Part shown: piece after piece, positions 45,712 through 55,853 of the stretch
Layout of the letters: the number at the start of each line of letters is the position of its first letter
How positions within the stretch are numbered: position 1 is the first letter of the stretch
From: Prorocentrum cordatum
Lineage: Eukaryota; Sar; Dinophyceae; Prorocentrales; Prorocentraceae
Assembly: GCA_963575745.1 (NCBI GenBank)
Contig: CAUYUJ010000359.1
Coordinates: 333,370 to 397,369, forward strand
DNA length: 64,000 nt
Direction of reading: 5' to 3'
Made by a program: the position numbers and the translations under genes
The notes under the pieces: generated by a model
What the model saw: only the letters and a program-made list of their open reading frames with translations
Databases searched by the model: none
What the model was told of the DNA's origin: nothing

Positions 45712-46075
45712 TGTTCGACGATCCTCAGAGAGTATGTTGATGCCAACGTGAGCTTGTCCACCAAGGCCCTTCCATACGACGCAGGCGGCTCGACTAGGAT
45801 CGCGCATGTAGTTTCTCCAGGGGACTCGCGGCTGTAACGGGCCGAGAGTCATCGAGAGTCCCACGGAGCGCGCCGTTCGCCAGGCAACCTTGGTGAGTGG
45901 CCAGGTGCTTCGGAGCATTCAGCTCCGCAGACCCTCTAATTGCGCAAACTCTGGTATCTCACGCGTGCTCGTGTGAGCTGCGATGCCGACACAGGCTGCT
46001 CGCTATGGGCGGAGCCGAACGGGGTAAACACACGCTCGGGCTAGCACGCGTCCTGAAGATCATCGATCTGTTCAC
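45712..46075. repeat. Inverted-repeat (foldback) element, copy 2, long loop
   Basis: GTTCGACGATCCTCAGAGAG / GCCAACGTGAGC at left and GGGGTAAACACACGC / GTCCTGAAGATCATCGATC at right are inverted relatives of the arms at 21.34-21.50 kb. The loop is about 250 bp here. Confidence 0.55.
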
Positions 46076-46756
46076 CGCGGCCGTGGCACGAAACCGGCAG
46101 CTTCTGAACGTGTGCCCGCGATGCTAAAACAAAGAGCGCTCGGACTTCTGCTGCGTTGTAATGAGATTGTCTACACGTCTTGGTGGCCCGCGCCGCCACC
46201 CCGCGCGTCGACCGACACCACTGCCGCCACCGCGCGGGTGCGCGTCCATCGAGGCTTCCTCGATGGGGTCCGAATAGATGGGGTCGGAGGATCGCGCCGC
46301 ACCGGCAATGCATCGCCGAGGCATCGGCGTCGTCAGCGGTGCATCGCCGACGTCGGTGCGGAGAAAATCTGGCTCCACATCGAGCCGCATCGGCGATGCA
46401 TCGGCGATGCGGCGCGATCCTGTCGGCGAGTGACCCTGGGCAACAAGAGTGACCTTTCGTGCGCGGCTTCAGTGGGCCACGGGGACGGCAAATCCGAGCG
46501 TGCAGGCCGATGTTACGGGGCTCCAGGTGGGCCCGCACCGAAGGTCGCTCCGGCGAAAGCCACTTTCGCAAGGAGCCGAATGTGGGAGGTCTGGAGTCCC
46601 AGCGCCGAACGCCCAACCCTCACGCGCTAGGCACACGCCTCGCGACGGACTCGCCATCGCTAGGACACCCATTCCCTGTGCATTTTTTGATTCCGTGCGT
46701 GCTCCTTTTTGCTCGCTGATCCAGGATGCTCCTCAGTGCCATGGAGCCTCCCTCGG

Positions 46757-47166
46757 CCCAGCGGCGGCGGCAGCGCGTCGTCCGCCGTCGTCCGTCGTCG
46801 ACCGTCGTCGTCGAGCGTCGTCGCGGCGGCGGCAGCGCATCGTCCGCCGTCGTCCGCCTTCGAGCGTCGTCGTCGTCGTCGTCGTCGAGCGTCGTCGTCG
46901 AGCGTCGTCGTTCTCGCCGAGCACAGACGGGCGGCTGGGGCCGCGGGGCCGCGGCCCTGACGCCCGCGCGGGCCTTGCGGCTCGGGCCCGCAGCGCCGGC
47001 GCGCCCGCGCCGCGCGTCGCCCGCGTCGCCCGCGCAGCGGCACGCGCGCGCCGCGGGCCCGAAGACAACGACGACGACGCTCGACGACGACGACGCTCGA
47101 CGACGACGACGACGCTCGACGACGACGACGACGGCGACGGCGACGCTCGACGACGACGAAGACGAT
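46757..47166. repeat. (CGTCGT)n and (GACGAC)n tracts in inverted orientation
   Basis: GTC repeats at 46757-46916 and GAC repeats at 47066-47166 flank a GC-rich 150-bp core. They could pair as a long hairpin. Frames over them are Arg/Asp/Val artefacts. 46076-46756 has no supported gene. Confidence 0.75.
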
Positions 47167-47330
47167 GGGGAGCAGCGCGGCCGGGCCTCGGGAACTGGGC
47201 CCTGTGGGAAAATGTGTGCTGGGAGATGTTCGACTCTTCGCGTCTGGGGTGGGGCGTTTCCTGCTCGCCAGCTCGATTCTCTATCGCTTTGCAAGGGGGA
47301 CGAGTCTTAGGGTGAAGCTGCTCCACGCGG

Positions 47331-47768
47331 TTGTGGACGCCGACCGCAGGCTTTGGTACAGCCACTGCAGCTCTCACCCAGCAGCAACGCAACATAATAA
47401 CATCGGTTCCAACAAACTTCCAGCAGAGTCACGGGAGGACGCCGGCATACAATGCAAAGAAGAAAAACGTAAGACGTGCGTTGTCAATTCTGGATGTTCC
47501 AGATTGGGTTGCGTGCATCGACCGTGCACGGTGGCGATTGTTGACCAGAATCGCGGCGCATCCTTGCAGCTGGCCGCACAGGGTGTTGGCGTTGACCCCA
47601 CAAAACGCTGTTCGACGATGCGGTTGTCCAAATATCCGGTGGACCGAAGGCGTTTCTACTTTCCTGCGCAGCAACGAAGAGCGGACTTTGGCGCAAACAT
47701 TCCGGAAGTTTTCACGAATTAAGTGCTCTATGTTGGAAATCAAATATGCCGATTACATGAACAACTGA
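47331..47768 (+). pseudogene. LINE reverse transcriptase C-terminal fragment
   Basis: A 145-aa frame ends in a normal stop. It matches, by eye, the tail that follows RT in many LINEs: PDWVACIDRARWRLL (W..I.R.R.R), a WPHRVLALTP block, then CGCPNIRWTEGVSTFL in place of the usual RGRPxxRWxDDxxxF. No RT core, nuclease or ORF1 lies upstream, so it is a 5'-truncated copy. The amino-terminal 30 residues may be fortuitous. Belongs to a different LINE lineage from LINE1-5. The GRP motif is degraded to GCP. Confidence 0.5.
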
Positions 47769-47769
47769 T

Positions 47770-48628
47770 TTCCGTCGGTCGCCCTCCCTTTCACCCCCCC
47801 TCCTTCCCTCCCCTCCTCTGCCCTCTCCTCAAACACGCCTGTTGATACTGCGTCCAACGTTTCATCGTCGCCGCCAGCGTTGCCCGTCATGGCAGGCCTG
47901 TTTTTACAGTGGGGCGTGAATCTTTCGGGCGTCCGATCAGACCTTTGCTTGCGCGTCGGGTCCGGCTGGCGGATCGAGCGGGGGCTCAAGGAAGCACAAT
48001 CAGAGGCTCGAGCTCCGCGCTGGAGATTGCGCATCTCTCCCACCGCCCACGGCCGCGCCCGCGCATCTTTCCTGCCCGTGCACCCCTGGGCGGACGGACT
48101 GCGTGGGAGCTCGCGCCGTCGTATCCGCGCCTTCCTTGAATTTTGCTCATCTGCTTTCTCTGATGTCTGGCTTTTGGAAGCCTCGGCGTCTCCGTCCGCA
48201 GCGCCGCGACAACGCGCTCTAAGGATGGAGCCCGAAGGGCTCGGGACGAGCCGGGATGGCGGGCGGAGTCAGATCGAAGCAGTTGACATGGGGTACACCA
48301 GAAACTGCTGCGTTTTTCGAGAAAGCGGCCACAGGCAACTGAAGAGCTTGATGTGTGTGCGGGGGGGGGGAATTAGGGTTCATGTGACGTGCGCAGTTGG
48401 AGTGCAGCAGAGACCGCATGCTAAGCTCGGCTCGAAAGGTAGAGGGGCATGGCGTTAAACATGAAGTTGCTGGCGGGCGATGGTTTTGACATGAAGCGGC
48501 TGAGTTGGGACATGGGATGCGGACATGGATGCTCCAGTGGAATGGGTCGGTTCGATACAAGGGTGAATCACAACGTGCGTGGCCTCGGGCCAACAAGGGA
48601 CCCTGCACGCAACCAAAGACCCTGACTT
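47770..48628. other. No supported gene
   Basis: Unique-looking sequence; frames of 100-190 codons without motifs. A G10 run lies at 48360. Confidence 0.35.
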
Positions 48629-48990
48629 GGCGGCGAGCGAGGGGGGAAATGAGAAGGAGGAAAGCCTTCTCAACAATGGTGGGGTTCCTCAGAAAGCCTT
48701 GCGCCTTCTGAGCAATTTTCTGCTTTGGACGCCCGGAATGGGTACGGAAAGAAAGGGTACAGTGGCCAACAACACATGTTGTCCCAAACTAACGACGGCC
48801 GCTGTTGGGCAGGCAGCCGTCTGTCTCGAATGGACACAGGCCGCGGCGGCGTGGACAGCGATCCGCTGTTGGGCGTTGTACCCATTCTTTCCGTGCCCAT
48901 TTCGTTCGTGCAGATCTGCGTCTTCGGGGACGGCTCAACAAGCTTCTGAGAAGGCCCGCTCCTTCTCACTTCCCCCCCGGGCTCGCCGCC
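48629..48990. mobile_element. Short inverted-repeat element (GGCGGCGAG family), copy D, with nested foldback
   Basis: Ends GGCGGCGAGCGAGGGGGGAA and CTCACTTCCCCCCCGGGCTCG are those of the family, but the element is 362 bp. The extra middle (about 48735-48910) has its own about 35-bp inverted arms, AATGGGTACGGAAAGAAAGG and its inverse ending near 48905. Confidence 0.75.
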
Positions 48991-49074
48991 GATGCAAGGC
49001 AACCTCAAGCTGGCGCGACGGGGCCGTCAGGACAATGGCGGGACGCGAATCTGAAATTAGGCGCGATCAAAAAA

Positions 49075-49143
49075 AGGAGGCAGGAGGAGAGGAGGAGGAG
49101 GAGGAGGAGGAGGAGGAGGAGGAGGAAGAGGAGTAGGAGGAGA
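49075..49143. repeat. (GGA)n microsatellite
   Basis: Short GGA array 85 bp downstream of inverted-repeat copy D. Confidence 0.95.
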
Positions 49144-49378
49144 AGGATAACGAGGGTCCTGGGAAAAGGGGGAGCCGCTGCAAACATCTCACAAAAGAAC
49201 TAGGCCACCGGAGCTCCCGCAAGGGGGCCTTCAGAGAGCCGGGCGGCAAGCCCGCCTTCTCCAGCAGACTCGAGCCTTGAGAGCTTTCTCTCCCAGTCCG
49301 GGACTGCCTTGGGTCAGGACCGCTTATGGCAACACCCAATTGCAAGAGGAACGGGGATGCGAGTGCGGGCAATTTGTA

Positions 49379-49572
49379 GGCGGCGAACTCGGGGGGGGAG
49401 TGAGAAGGGAAAGGCCTTCTCAGAAGGTTCGGAGGGCCGGCCTTCTGAAACAACTGTTTAAAGCCTTCCCCAAAGACAGAAACCACTTCTCATATGGCGC
49501 GAGGGCTTCTTAGACGTCCCGCCGCCTTCTGAGAAGGCCTTCTCCTTCTCACTTCCCCCCTCGCTCGCCGCC
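49379..49572. mobile_element. Short inverted-repeat element (GGCGGCGAG family), copy E with perfect 8-bp TSD
   Basis: 194 bp from GGCGGCGAACTCGG to CTCGCTCGCCGCC. AATTTGTA is repeated exactly at 49371-49378 and 49573-49580, which defines the element ends and gives an 8-bp target duplication. No coding capacity; a MITE needing a transposase in trans. Confidence 0.9.
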
Positions 49573-49573
49573 A

Positions 49574-49757
49574 ATTTGTATCCGTATCCACTGCGTCTTG
49601 GACTTTCTGGGAAGGGGCGCCCAAGGGCCGAGGCGCAGTGGATATGGATCAACCTCTGGCCTCTAGGGACCAGACTTTTATCCATATCCACTGCGCCTCT
49701 GGTTTCTGGGGAAGGGGACCCGAAACTCCAAGATACAGTGGAAACGGATACAAATCT
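49574..49757. repeat. Nested dyad repeats with TATCCACTGCG words
   Basis: ATTTGTATCCGTATCCACTG at the left pairs with the inverted block ending GGATACAAATC at the right. Inside, GGCGCAGTGGATATGGAT (about 49634) pairs with ATCCATATCCACTGCGCC (about 49677). Four copies, alternating orientation. Confidence 0.75.
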
Positions 49758-50595
49758 TGCCCGCAACACGAACTGTCGCGCCAAGGCACCGCCTGCTCAG
49801 CAAACAACGACTGGAGGCAGGTGACAGGCAAATCCCGAGCAGCACAAGAACCGAGCTCAAGGTGCGCTCCAGCCTCGAACACGTTGATTGTGCCGATGAC
49901 GTTCACGGCGGCGCCTCCGCCCATTTCCCACCCCTTCGGCGGTTCAAAAATGGGTCCTCAAGGGTGGGCCCTAGAGATAGGAAAAGAACTCACGGAAAAA
50001 AAGACGACTAAAAACTCGGCAATACTTCGCCAGTAGATTGGCGATCTGGTCTCGACTGCTCATCTGAGCGCTCCTGGGCGGTGCGGGCCATCGGGCCCCT
50101 GACGGCGATGAGTGGGCGATTCGCGGGTCGATGCGTCCCCCCTGAGCCTGTCCCCCCACAACGCTGCCCCAGAATTGGTGGCGGCACGAGGGGGCGGCCT
50201 TGAAGAAGGCGGTGGGCTTCTCAGAAGGCAGGGGCCTTCTAAGAAGGGCCTGGGAGTTTTTTGTTCGGCGTCGCTTTATGGGGGGCGATTGACGGGGGGA
50301 AGAAAGGTGGGCCCTCAAAGCCTTTTTGGGCCCAAGAGGGCCCTTCGGGGGCCCTGAAGGGCTTCATTTCTGCAGCCCTCGCTGCCACCCCTCATTCATG
50401 AAGGGAACCAGGGACACACAAAATAGTTGACACACATCCCAGGAACAACGCATCATGTTCCACATGTTCTGAAGTTTCGCGTCTTCCCCTCCACTTCCCG
50501 TCTTGTTCGATATCTTCCTGGGAATCGACGATTCGGCTTCGGGGTGAAAGGGGGACCCCTGCACAATGACAGCGGGCGTAAACCATTCAACCTTC
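49758..50595. other. No supported gene; remnants of known repeats
   Basis: Includes a partial AGAAGG/CCTTCT inverted-repeat fragment (50195-50250) and a GGGCCCxAAG patch (50308-50370). The last 40 bp (50557-50595) match the flank of the LINE3 microsatellite. Confidence 0.4.
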
Positions 50596-50690
50596 TTCCA
50601 TCCTCCTCCTCCTCCTCCTCCTCGTCCTCTTCCTCCTCCTTCTCCCTCTTCCTCCTCCTCTTCGCATTCCTCCTCCTCCTCCTCCTTTCA
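50596..50690. repeat. (TCC)n microsatellite with conserved flanks
   Basis: Preceded by CAGCGGGCGTAAACCATTC, as is the TCC tract at 63.9 kb, and followed by the ATCCCAATCAGAATACTCTT module that also borders the arrays at 51.0, 52.6 and 54.64 kb. Confidence 0.85.
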
Positions 50691-51008
50691 TCCCAATCAG
50701 AATACTCTTACGGAACATAATCAAGCAAAACCATAGGGGACAAACAAACAAGCAATAAAAGCAAGCAGTCCTGAGGAACTTGCTGGGGGGGGGCTCCTTT
50801 CATCCCAATCGGAATCCTCCTACGGAGCAGAATCAAGCAACACCGTAAGAAAAACAATCACAAGAAAACAAACAATACAAGCAATCCAGAGGAACTTGCT
50901 GGGGGGGAGTGGGAGGAGGGGGGAACGGGGGAGAAATCCCCCAGGATTTTTTTTTTTGTTCCTAGGGTTTTGCTGGATTCCGCGCCCGACAGGGGAATCT
51001 GATTGAGA

Positions 51009-51175
51009 GGAGGAGGAGGAGGAGGAGGAGGAGGAGGAGGAGGAGGAGGAGGAAGAGAAGGAGGAGGAGGAGAAGGACGACGACGACGGCGTCGGCGGCG
51101 ACGACCACGACGACGACGACGACGACGACGGCAGCGGCGGCGGCGACGGCGGCGGCGGCGACGACGACGTCGCAA
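51009..51175. repeat. (GGA)n then (GAC)n microsatellites, left arm
   Basis: GGA to about 51070, then GACGACGACGGC repeats. Mirrored in the right arm at 52340-52612. Confidence 0.95.
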
Positions 51176-51585
51176 CACGCTCGAACAGGCACGCAGCACT
51201 TCGACCGTGCTTCTGGTTTGTCTTTGCAGACTACATCCTCCCTTCCCCCTTTCGTTTTTTCTTCCGCGCGGAAGAATTCCAACATGTGTTGAGGTTGTAA
51301 ACAGGAAGCTATACTATTTTTGGTGTTTGCTCCTGTATTCCCCACCCCGTGCCTTGATGCGGCAAAAGGGGGCATCCGCAAATGGATGCCCCCTCGGCCA
51401 TAGACCCCGTTTCCCTTACTCACTTCCTCCTCCTTCTTCCGCGCGGAAGACTTCCGACAATTGTGGTGTTAATAAGCAGGAAACCGTGCATGTGTTTTAT
51501 GCGTGGCTCCTGCTTTTTGATTCCTCCATGCCTTGAATGGGGGCATCCACAAATGCGATGCCCCTTCGGCCATCTGTGGAACAGT

Positions 51586-51918
51586 TCAGCCCAACCCAGC
51601 CCAGCAGTCTTGCACGCCGGCGCGCGTGGAGGGGTACCCAGGACAGGGTCCGAACATGCGAAAACAGGGGAGCCCAAAAAATGGGTTCCCACCCCCGCGC
51701 CCGAAAGCACTGCCATTCGCCTGCACGTGATTGACCATATATTGCTGTTGTTGGGTGTGGCAACGCGCAGCTTGCGATTGCGATTTGGTGTGGACTCATT
51801 TAAGCGTGTATGCATGTATGCGTTCGTTGATGCATGTATGCGTATACGTATGCATGTGTGCATCCACATCATGGCAAGCCTTAGTATAACTTACCGCAGA
51901 GCAACGTCACGGCTAAAG
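51586..51918. other. Palindrome spacer, 333 bp
   Basis: Not repeated elsewhere in the window. It contains ATGCATGTATGCGT words (51808-51865) and no gene. Its single-copy nature makes it a marker for the palindrome. Confidence 0.6.
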
Positions 51919-52334
51919 ACTGTTCCACATATGGCCGAAGGGGCATCGCGTTTGTGGATGCCCCCATTCAAGGCATGGGGGAATCAAAGAGCAGGAGCCG
52001 CACATACAACACATGCACAGTTTCCTGCTTATTAACACCACAATTGTCGGAAGTCTTCCGTGCGGAAGAAGGAGGAGGAAGTGAGTAAGGGAAGGACGGG
52101 GTCTATGGCCGAGGGGGCATCCATTTGTGGATGCCCCCTTCTGCCGCATCAAGGCACGGGGTGGGGAATACAGGAGCAAACACAAAAACACACAGCTTCC
52201 TGCTTACAACCTCAACACATGTTGGAGGTCTTCCGCGCGGAAAAAAAACGAAAGGGGGGAAGGGAGGATGTAGTCTGCAAAAACAAACCAGAAGCACGGT
52301 CGAAGAGCAGCGTGCCTGTTCGAGCGTGTTGCGA

Positions 52335-52612
52335 CGTCGTCGTCGTCGCCGCCGCCGCCGTCGCCACCGCCGCTGCCGTCGTCGTCGTCGTCGTCGTGGT
52401 CGTCGCCGCCGACGCCGTCGTCGTCGTCCTCCTCCTCTCCTCCTCCTCCTCCTCCTCCTCCTCCTCCCCCTCCCCCTTCCCCTCCCCTCCCCATCCTCCT
52501 CCTCCTCCTCTATCTCCTCCTCCTCCTCCTCTTCTCCTCCTCTTCCTCCTTCCCCTCCTCCTCCCCTCCTCCTCCTCCTCCTCCTCCTCCTCCTCCTCCT
52601 CCTCTCAATCAG
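52335..52612. repeat. (GTC)n then (TCC)n microsatellites, right arm
   Basis: The inverse partner of 51009-51175; the TCC part is about three times longer. Confidence 0.95.
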
Positions 52613-53029
52613 ATTCCCTTATCGGGGGCGGAACCAAGAAAAACCCAAGGACAACAAACAAAACAACAACAACACAATAAACGCAATCTTGGGGGAACTC
52701 CCCCGTCCCCCTCCTCCTGCTCCCCCCCAGCAAGTTCCTCTGGATTGCTGTGTATTGTTTTTTTGCTGTCTTTGTGGGTTTCTTAAGGTTTTGCTTGATT
52801 CTGTTCCGTAAGAGAATTCAGACTGGGATGAACCCCCCCCCAGCAGGTTCCGCAGCATTGCTGTTATTTTGTTTCCCCAACCCTCCCTTGGCTGGGTACT
52901 CGTTTTGAATAAAGCACTCTGGCCGCCCCGTCCTCCCGCCCACTTCCCTCCTGCCTCCTACCTCCTCCTCGCGGCGCCCTCTGGGGGGCTGCGATATGCG
53001 CACCTGTCGCCTCCTGCGATCTTGCGCAA

Positions 53030-54215
53030 CTGTCGGTACTTTCGTGGGCTCCTGGGAGGCCCAACAGAGTGGGGGTTACACGCGGATCGCGTCGGGACCT
53101 CGCGGCTCCCTGCGGGGGGAGCTGCCGACTGCGCAACTGTCGGCACGTTCGTGGGCTCCTGGGAGGCCCAGCGGAGTGGGGTTACACGCGGATCAATTCG
53201 GAACCTCGCGGCTCCCTGCGGGGAGCTGCCAACTGCGCAACTGTCGGCACTTTCGTGGGCTCCTGGGAGGCCCAGCGGAGTAGGGGTTACACGCGGATCG
53301 CGTCGGGACCTCGCGGCTCCCTGCGGGGGGAGCTGCCGACTGCGCAACTGTCTGCACTTTCGTGGGCTCCTGGGAGGCCCAGCGTAGTAGGGGTTACACG
53401 CGGATCGCGTCGGGACCTCGCGGCTCCCTGCGGGGGGAGCTGCCGACTTCGCAACTGTCGGCACTTTCGTGGGCTCCTGGGAGGCCCAGCGGAGTGGGGT
53501 TACACGCGAATCGCGTCGGGACCTCGCGGCTCCCTGCGGGGGGAGCTGCCAAATGCGCAACTGTCGGCACGTTCGGGGGCTCCTGGGAGGCCCAGGGGAG
53601 TGGGGGTTACATGCGGGTCGCGTCGGGACCTCGCGGCTCCCTGCGGGGGGAGCTGCCAACTACGCAACTGGCTGCACTTTCGTTGGCTCCTGGGAGGAGT
53701 GGGGTTACACGCGGATCGCGTCGGGACTTCGCGGTTCCCTGTGGGGGGAACTGCCAACTGCGCAGCTGTCGGCACTTTCGGGGGCTCCTGGGAGGCCCAG
53801 CGGAGTGGGGTTACACGCGGATCGCGTCGGGGCCTCGCGGCTCCCTGCGGGGGGAGCTGCCAACTGCGCAATTGTCGGCACTTTCGTGGGCTCCTGGGAG
53901 GCCCAGCGTAGTAGGGGTTACACGCGGATCGCGTCGGGACCTCGCGGCTCCCTGCGGGGGGAGCTGTCAACTGCGCAGCTGTCGGCACTTTCGTGGGCTC
54001 CTGGGAGGCCCAGCGGAGTGGGGTTACACGCGGATCGCGTCGGGACCTCGCGGCTCCTTGCGGGGGGAGCTGTCAACTGCGCAATTGTCGGCACTTTCGT
54101 GGGCTCCTGGGCCCAGCGGAGTGGGGTTACACGCGGATCGCGTCGGGACCTCGCGGCTCCCTGCGGGGGGAGCTGCCAACTGCGCAACTGTCGGCATTTG
54201 CGTGAGCTCCTGGGA
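53030..54215. repeat. Satellite, about 11 units of about 107 bp
   Basis: Each unit includes CGCAACTGTCGGCACTTTCG, TGGGCTCCTGGGAGGCCCAG, GGTTACACGCGGATCGCGTC and GGGACCTCGCGGCTCCCTGC. Starts (TGGGCTCC) lie near 53046, 53153, 53260, 53366, 53470, 53577, 53681, 53781, 53887, 53996 and 54100. The period is not a multiple of three and all plus frames stay open, so long frames here are not evidence of a gene. Confidence 0.92.
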
Positions 54216-54239
54216 CGCCGAACGATCGCTCCAGGACGT

Positions 54240-54490
54240 TCAAGGTGGGCCCCAGACGGCCCAAGAGGCTTCCAAGACGCTCCAAGAGGCCCCCAGAAGG
54301 CTTCATGGGAGGGCCCCGAGAGGCCAACATCATGAATTTTACGATGGTGTTTGAAGGATTGTGGCATTCTCGTCTTGTCGGCTTTCCGGAGCTACAGGAC
54401 GGCTCAGGACGGCTACAGGATGACCCTCAAGCGCGGCGATTGCCAAGAATGCAATGGTCGTCGCTTTCGTGGGCCTCTTGGACGTCCAGC
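54240..54490. repeat. CCAAGACGGCCC-type short array with linker
   Basis: GGGCCCCAGACGGCCCAAGAGG words followed by the CATCATGAATTTTACGATGG linker, comparable to 23.95 kb. Confidence 0.65.
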
Positions 54491-54597
54491 TGATGTTCAG
54501 CTATTTTGAAAGCGCCAGTTGATAATGCCACCTGTTGCCAAAGGGTTGGGTACGCCCCCTTTTGTATATTTGTTATGGTTTTTGTTTTGTTGTTTCC

Positions 54598-54645
54598 TAT
54601 GGTTTTGCTGGATTGTGTTCCGTAAGAACAGTCTGATTTAGATGA
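54598..54645 (+). repeat. GTTTTGCTGGATTGTGTTCC module bordering a GGA array
   Basis: Matches modules at 50691-50740, 50806-50850, 50955-51008, 52611-52660 and 52786-52832. In five of the six places it touches or lies near a GGA/TCC array. Confidence 0.75.
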
Positions 54646-54713
54646 GAGGAGGAGGAGGAGGAGGAGGAGGAGGAGGAGGAGGAGGAGGAGGAGGAGGAGG
54701 AGGAGGAGGAGGA
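54641..54713. repeat. (GGA)n microsatellite at the LINE5 3' end
   Basis: On the minus strand the LINE5 3' end, GTAATCCGTAATCC, runs directly into (TCC)n. Confidence 0.95.
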
Positions 54714-54750
54714 TTACGGATTACGGGATTCAACCACCGTCACTGTGGCG

Positions 54751-55761
54751 CTAATCGAAGGACGAGGAAAAGGAGCGGGCGGGGCCCCGCCTGGAAACCG
54801 TCAGTGTCGTGCACAACGAGGCCGCCGCAGCGCGGAGCACCGCTCCCGCACAGGCGGCCCCGCCATCCCCCGACGACGACGCCCCTCCTCGCTCCGCAGA
54901 ATCCCCCTCCTTGGGGGGATTCCCCGCTTTGGGGGCGTCGTCACACACCACCTCAGGGAGAGCCGAATACTTCAGGTATTCATCAAGCTCCACGGGTGCA
55001 GAGATCACCTCACAACCCTGGGGTGGGACACTCAGTGCAAGAGACGCAAGTGACACCGCCTGTGCATCACGGATGGCGGCGGGTGGGCCACGATACCAGG
55101 AGAAAAGCACGCGAGAGATCCTGGAAAGATTCTCGTGCCCCTTCTTGGAAGGGGCCTGACACTGCAGCACGAGCCTGCGGGGGTCCACCGTAGCAGTCAT
55201 GCCGCAGGAGGCGCAGAACTTAAACCCGAATTTGGACCACTCATGTAGGCGATGGCTGCTATGGAACAGTTGGCCTCCAACCTTGACATCACCCGACAAC
55301 GCCGAGAATCCTTCACCCGTGAATCGAGCAGCGGCCGAGCACAGACTGCCCTGGGGCACCGTTCCCTCAGGTGCAGAAGACGCGGCGCCACGCGGCAGCT
55401 CGTCCGACGGGGGAGCAGCAAGGGCACCAACATTCCGAGCCACACCCAACGCGGCCGACAAGGGATCGGCAGCACGGGCACCACACGGCGTACCCGCGAG
55501 CTCACACAGGTTGGACGCATTAGCAATACGCCTGCACACTACACAAAAGAACTTACCCTGGCCAATCTTCTGGAAATGATGGGCAATGCTGGCCAGGGCG
55601 ACCTGGAGGCATGACCTGCGCACCCTCTTGGAAAGCGCGGGGGCCCGATCCGCCAACCAGGGAGACACTGCCAGGGTATCTATCATTGCCCTACGTGCTC
55701 TGCGACGGACAAAGGACGCAATGATGTCGTAGCGGTCCGCCTGGGGCACAGGAGCTTGCAC
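54751..55761 (-). pseudogene. LINE5 C-terminal zinc-ribbon domain
   Basis: A 336-aa frame starting with a non-ATG codon after an in-frame TGA, so its real start is the broken upstream frame. Two Cys pairs are clear: GKFFCVVCRRIAN and, further on, a HSSHRLHEWSKFGFKFCASC block followed by LVLQCQAPSKKGHENLSRI. The second matches a His/Cys zinc domain that closes many dinoflagellate LINE proteins (LINE3 has GHMLL, FIWVRCKA and a late Cys). The tail is Ala/Ser/Gly-rich and low complexity. Function unknown; probably nucleic-acid binding. Confidence 0.6.
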
Positions 55762-55853
55762 TGAAAGATCTCAACCCTTCCGCGCCGCCCACCCCGCCCA
55801 AATATCAACAGTCGCATTGCCTTGGGACAAAAAACACTGAAACGGGGAGGCGA

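Larger units (their letters stand above)
50735..52880. repeat. Large imperfect palindrome, arms about 850-950 bp, spacer 333 bp
   Basis: The left arm (to 51585) and right arm (from 51919) are inverted copies. The innermost pair is CATCTGTGGAACAGT and ACTGTTCCACATATG. Each arm holds, from outside in: a TTGATTCTGTTCCGTAAG-type module, a GGA/TCC microsatellite, a GAC/GTC microsatellite, a unique-like block (GCAACACGCTCGAACAGGCACG), and two direct units each with TCTTCCGCGCGGAAGA and a GGGGGCATCC...GGATGCCCCC hairpin. Arms differ by point changes and microsatellite length. No coding region identified. Confidence 0.85.

Noticed and set aside
47165-47722. 185-aa plus-strand frame as a protein
   Set aside because: It overlaps, in another frame, the better-supported LINE C-terminal fragment at 47331-47768, and has no motif of its own.
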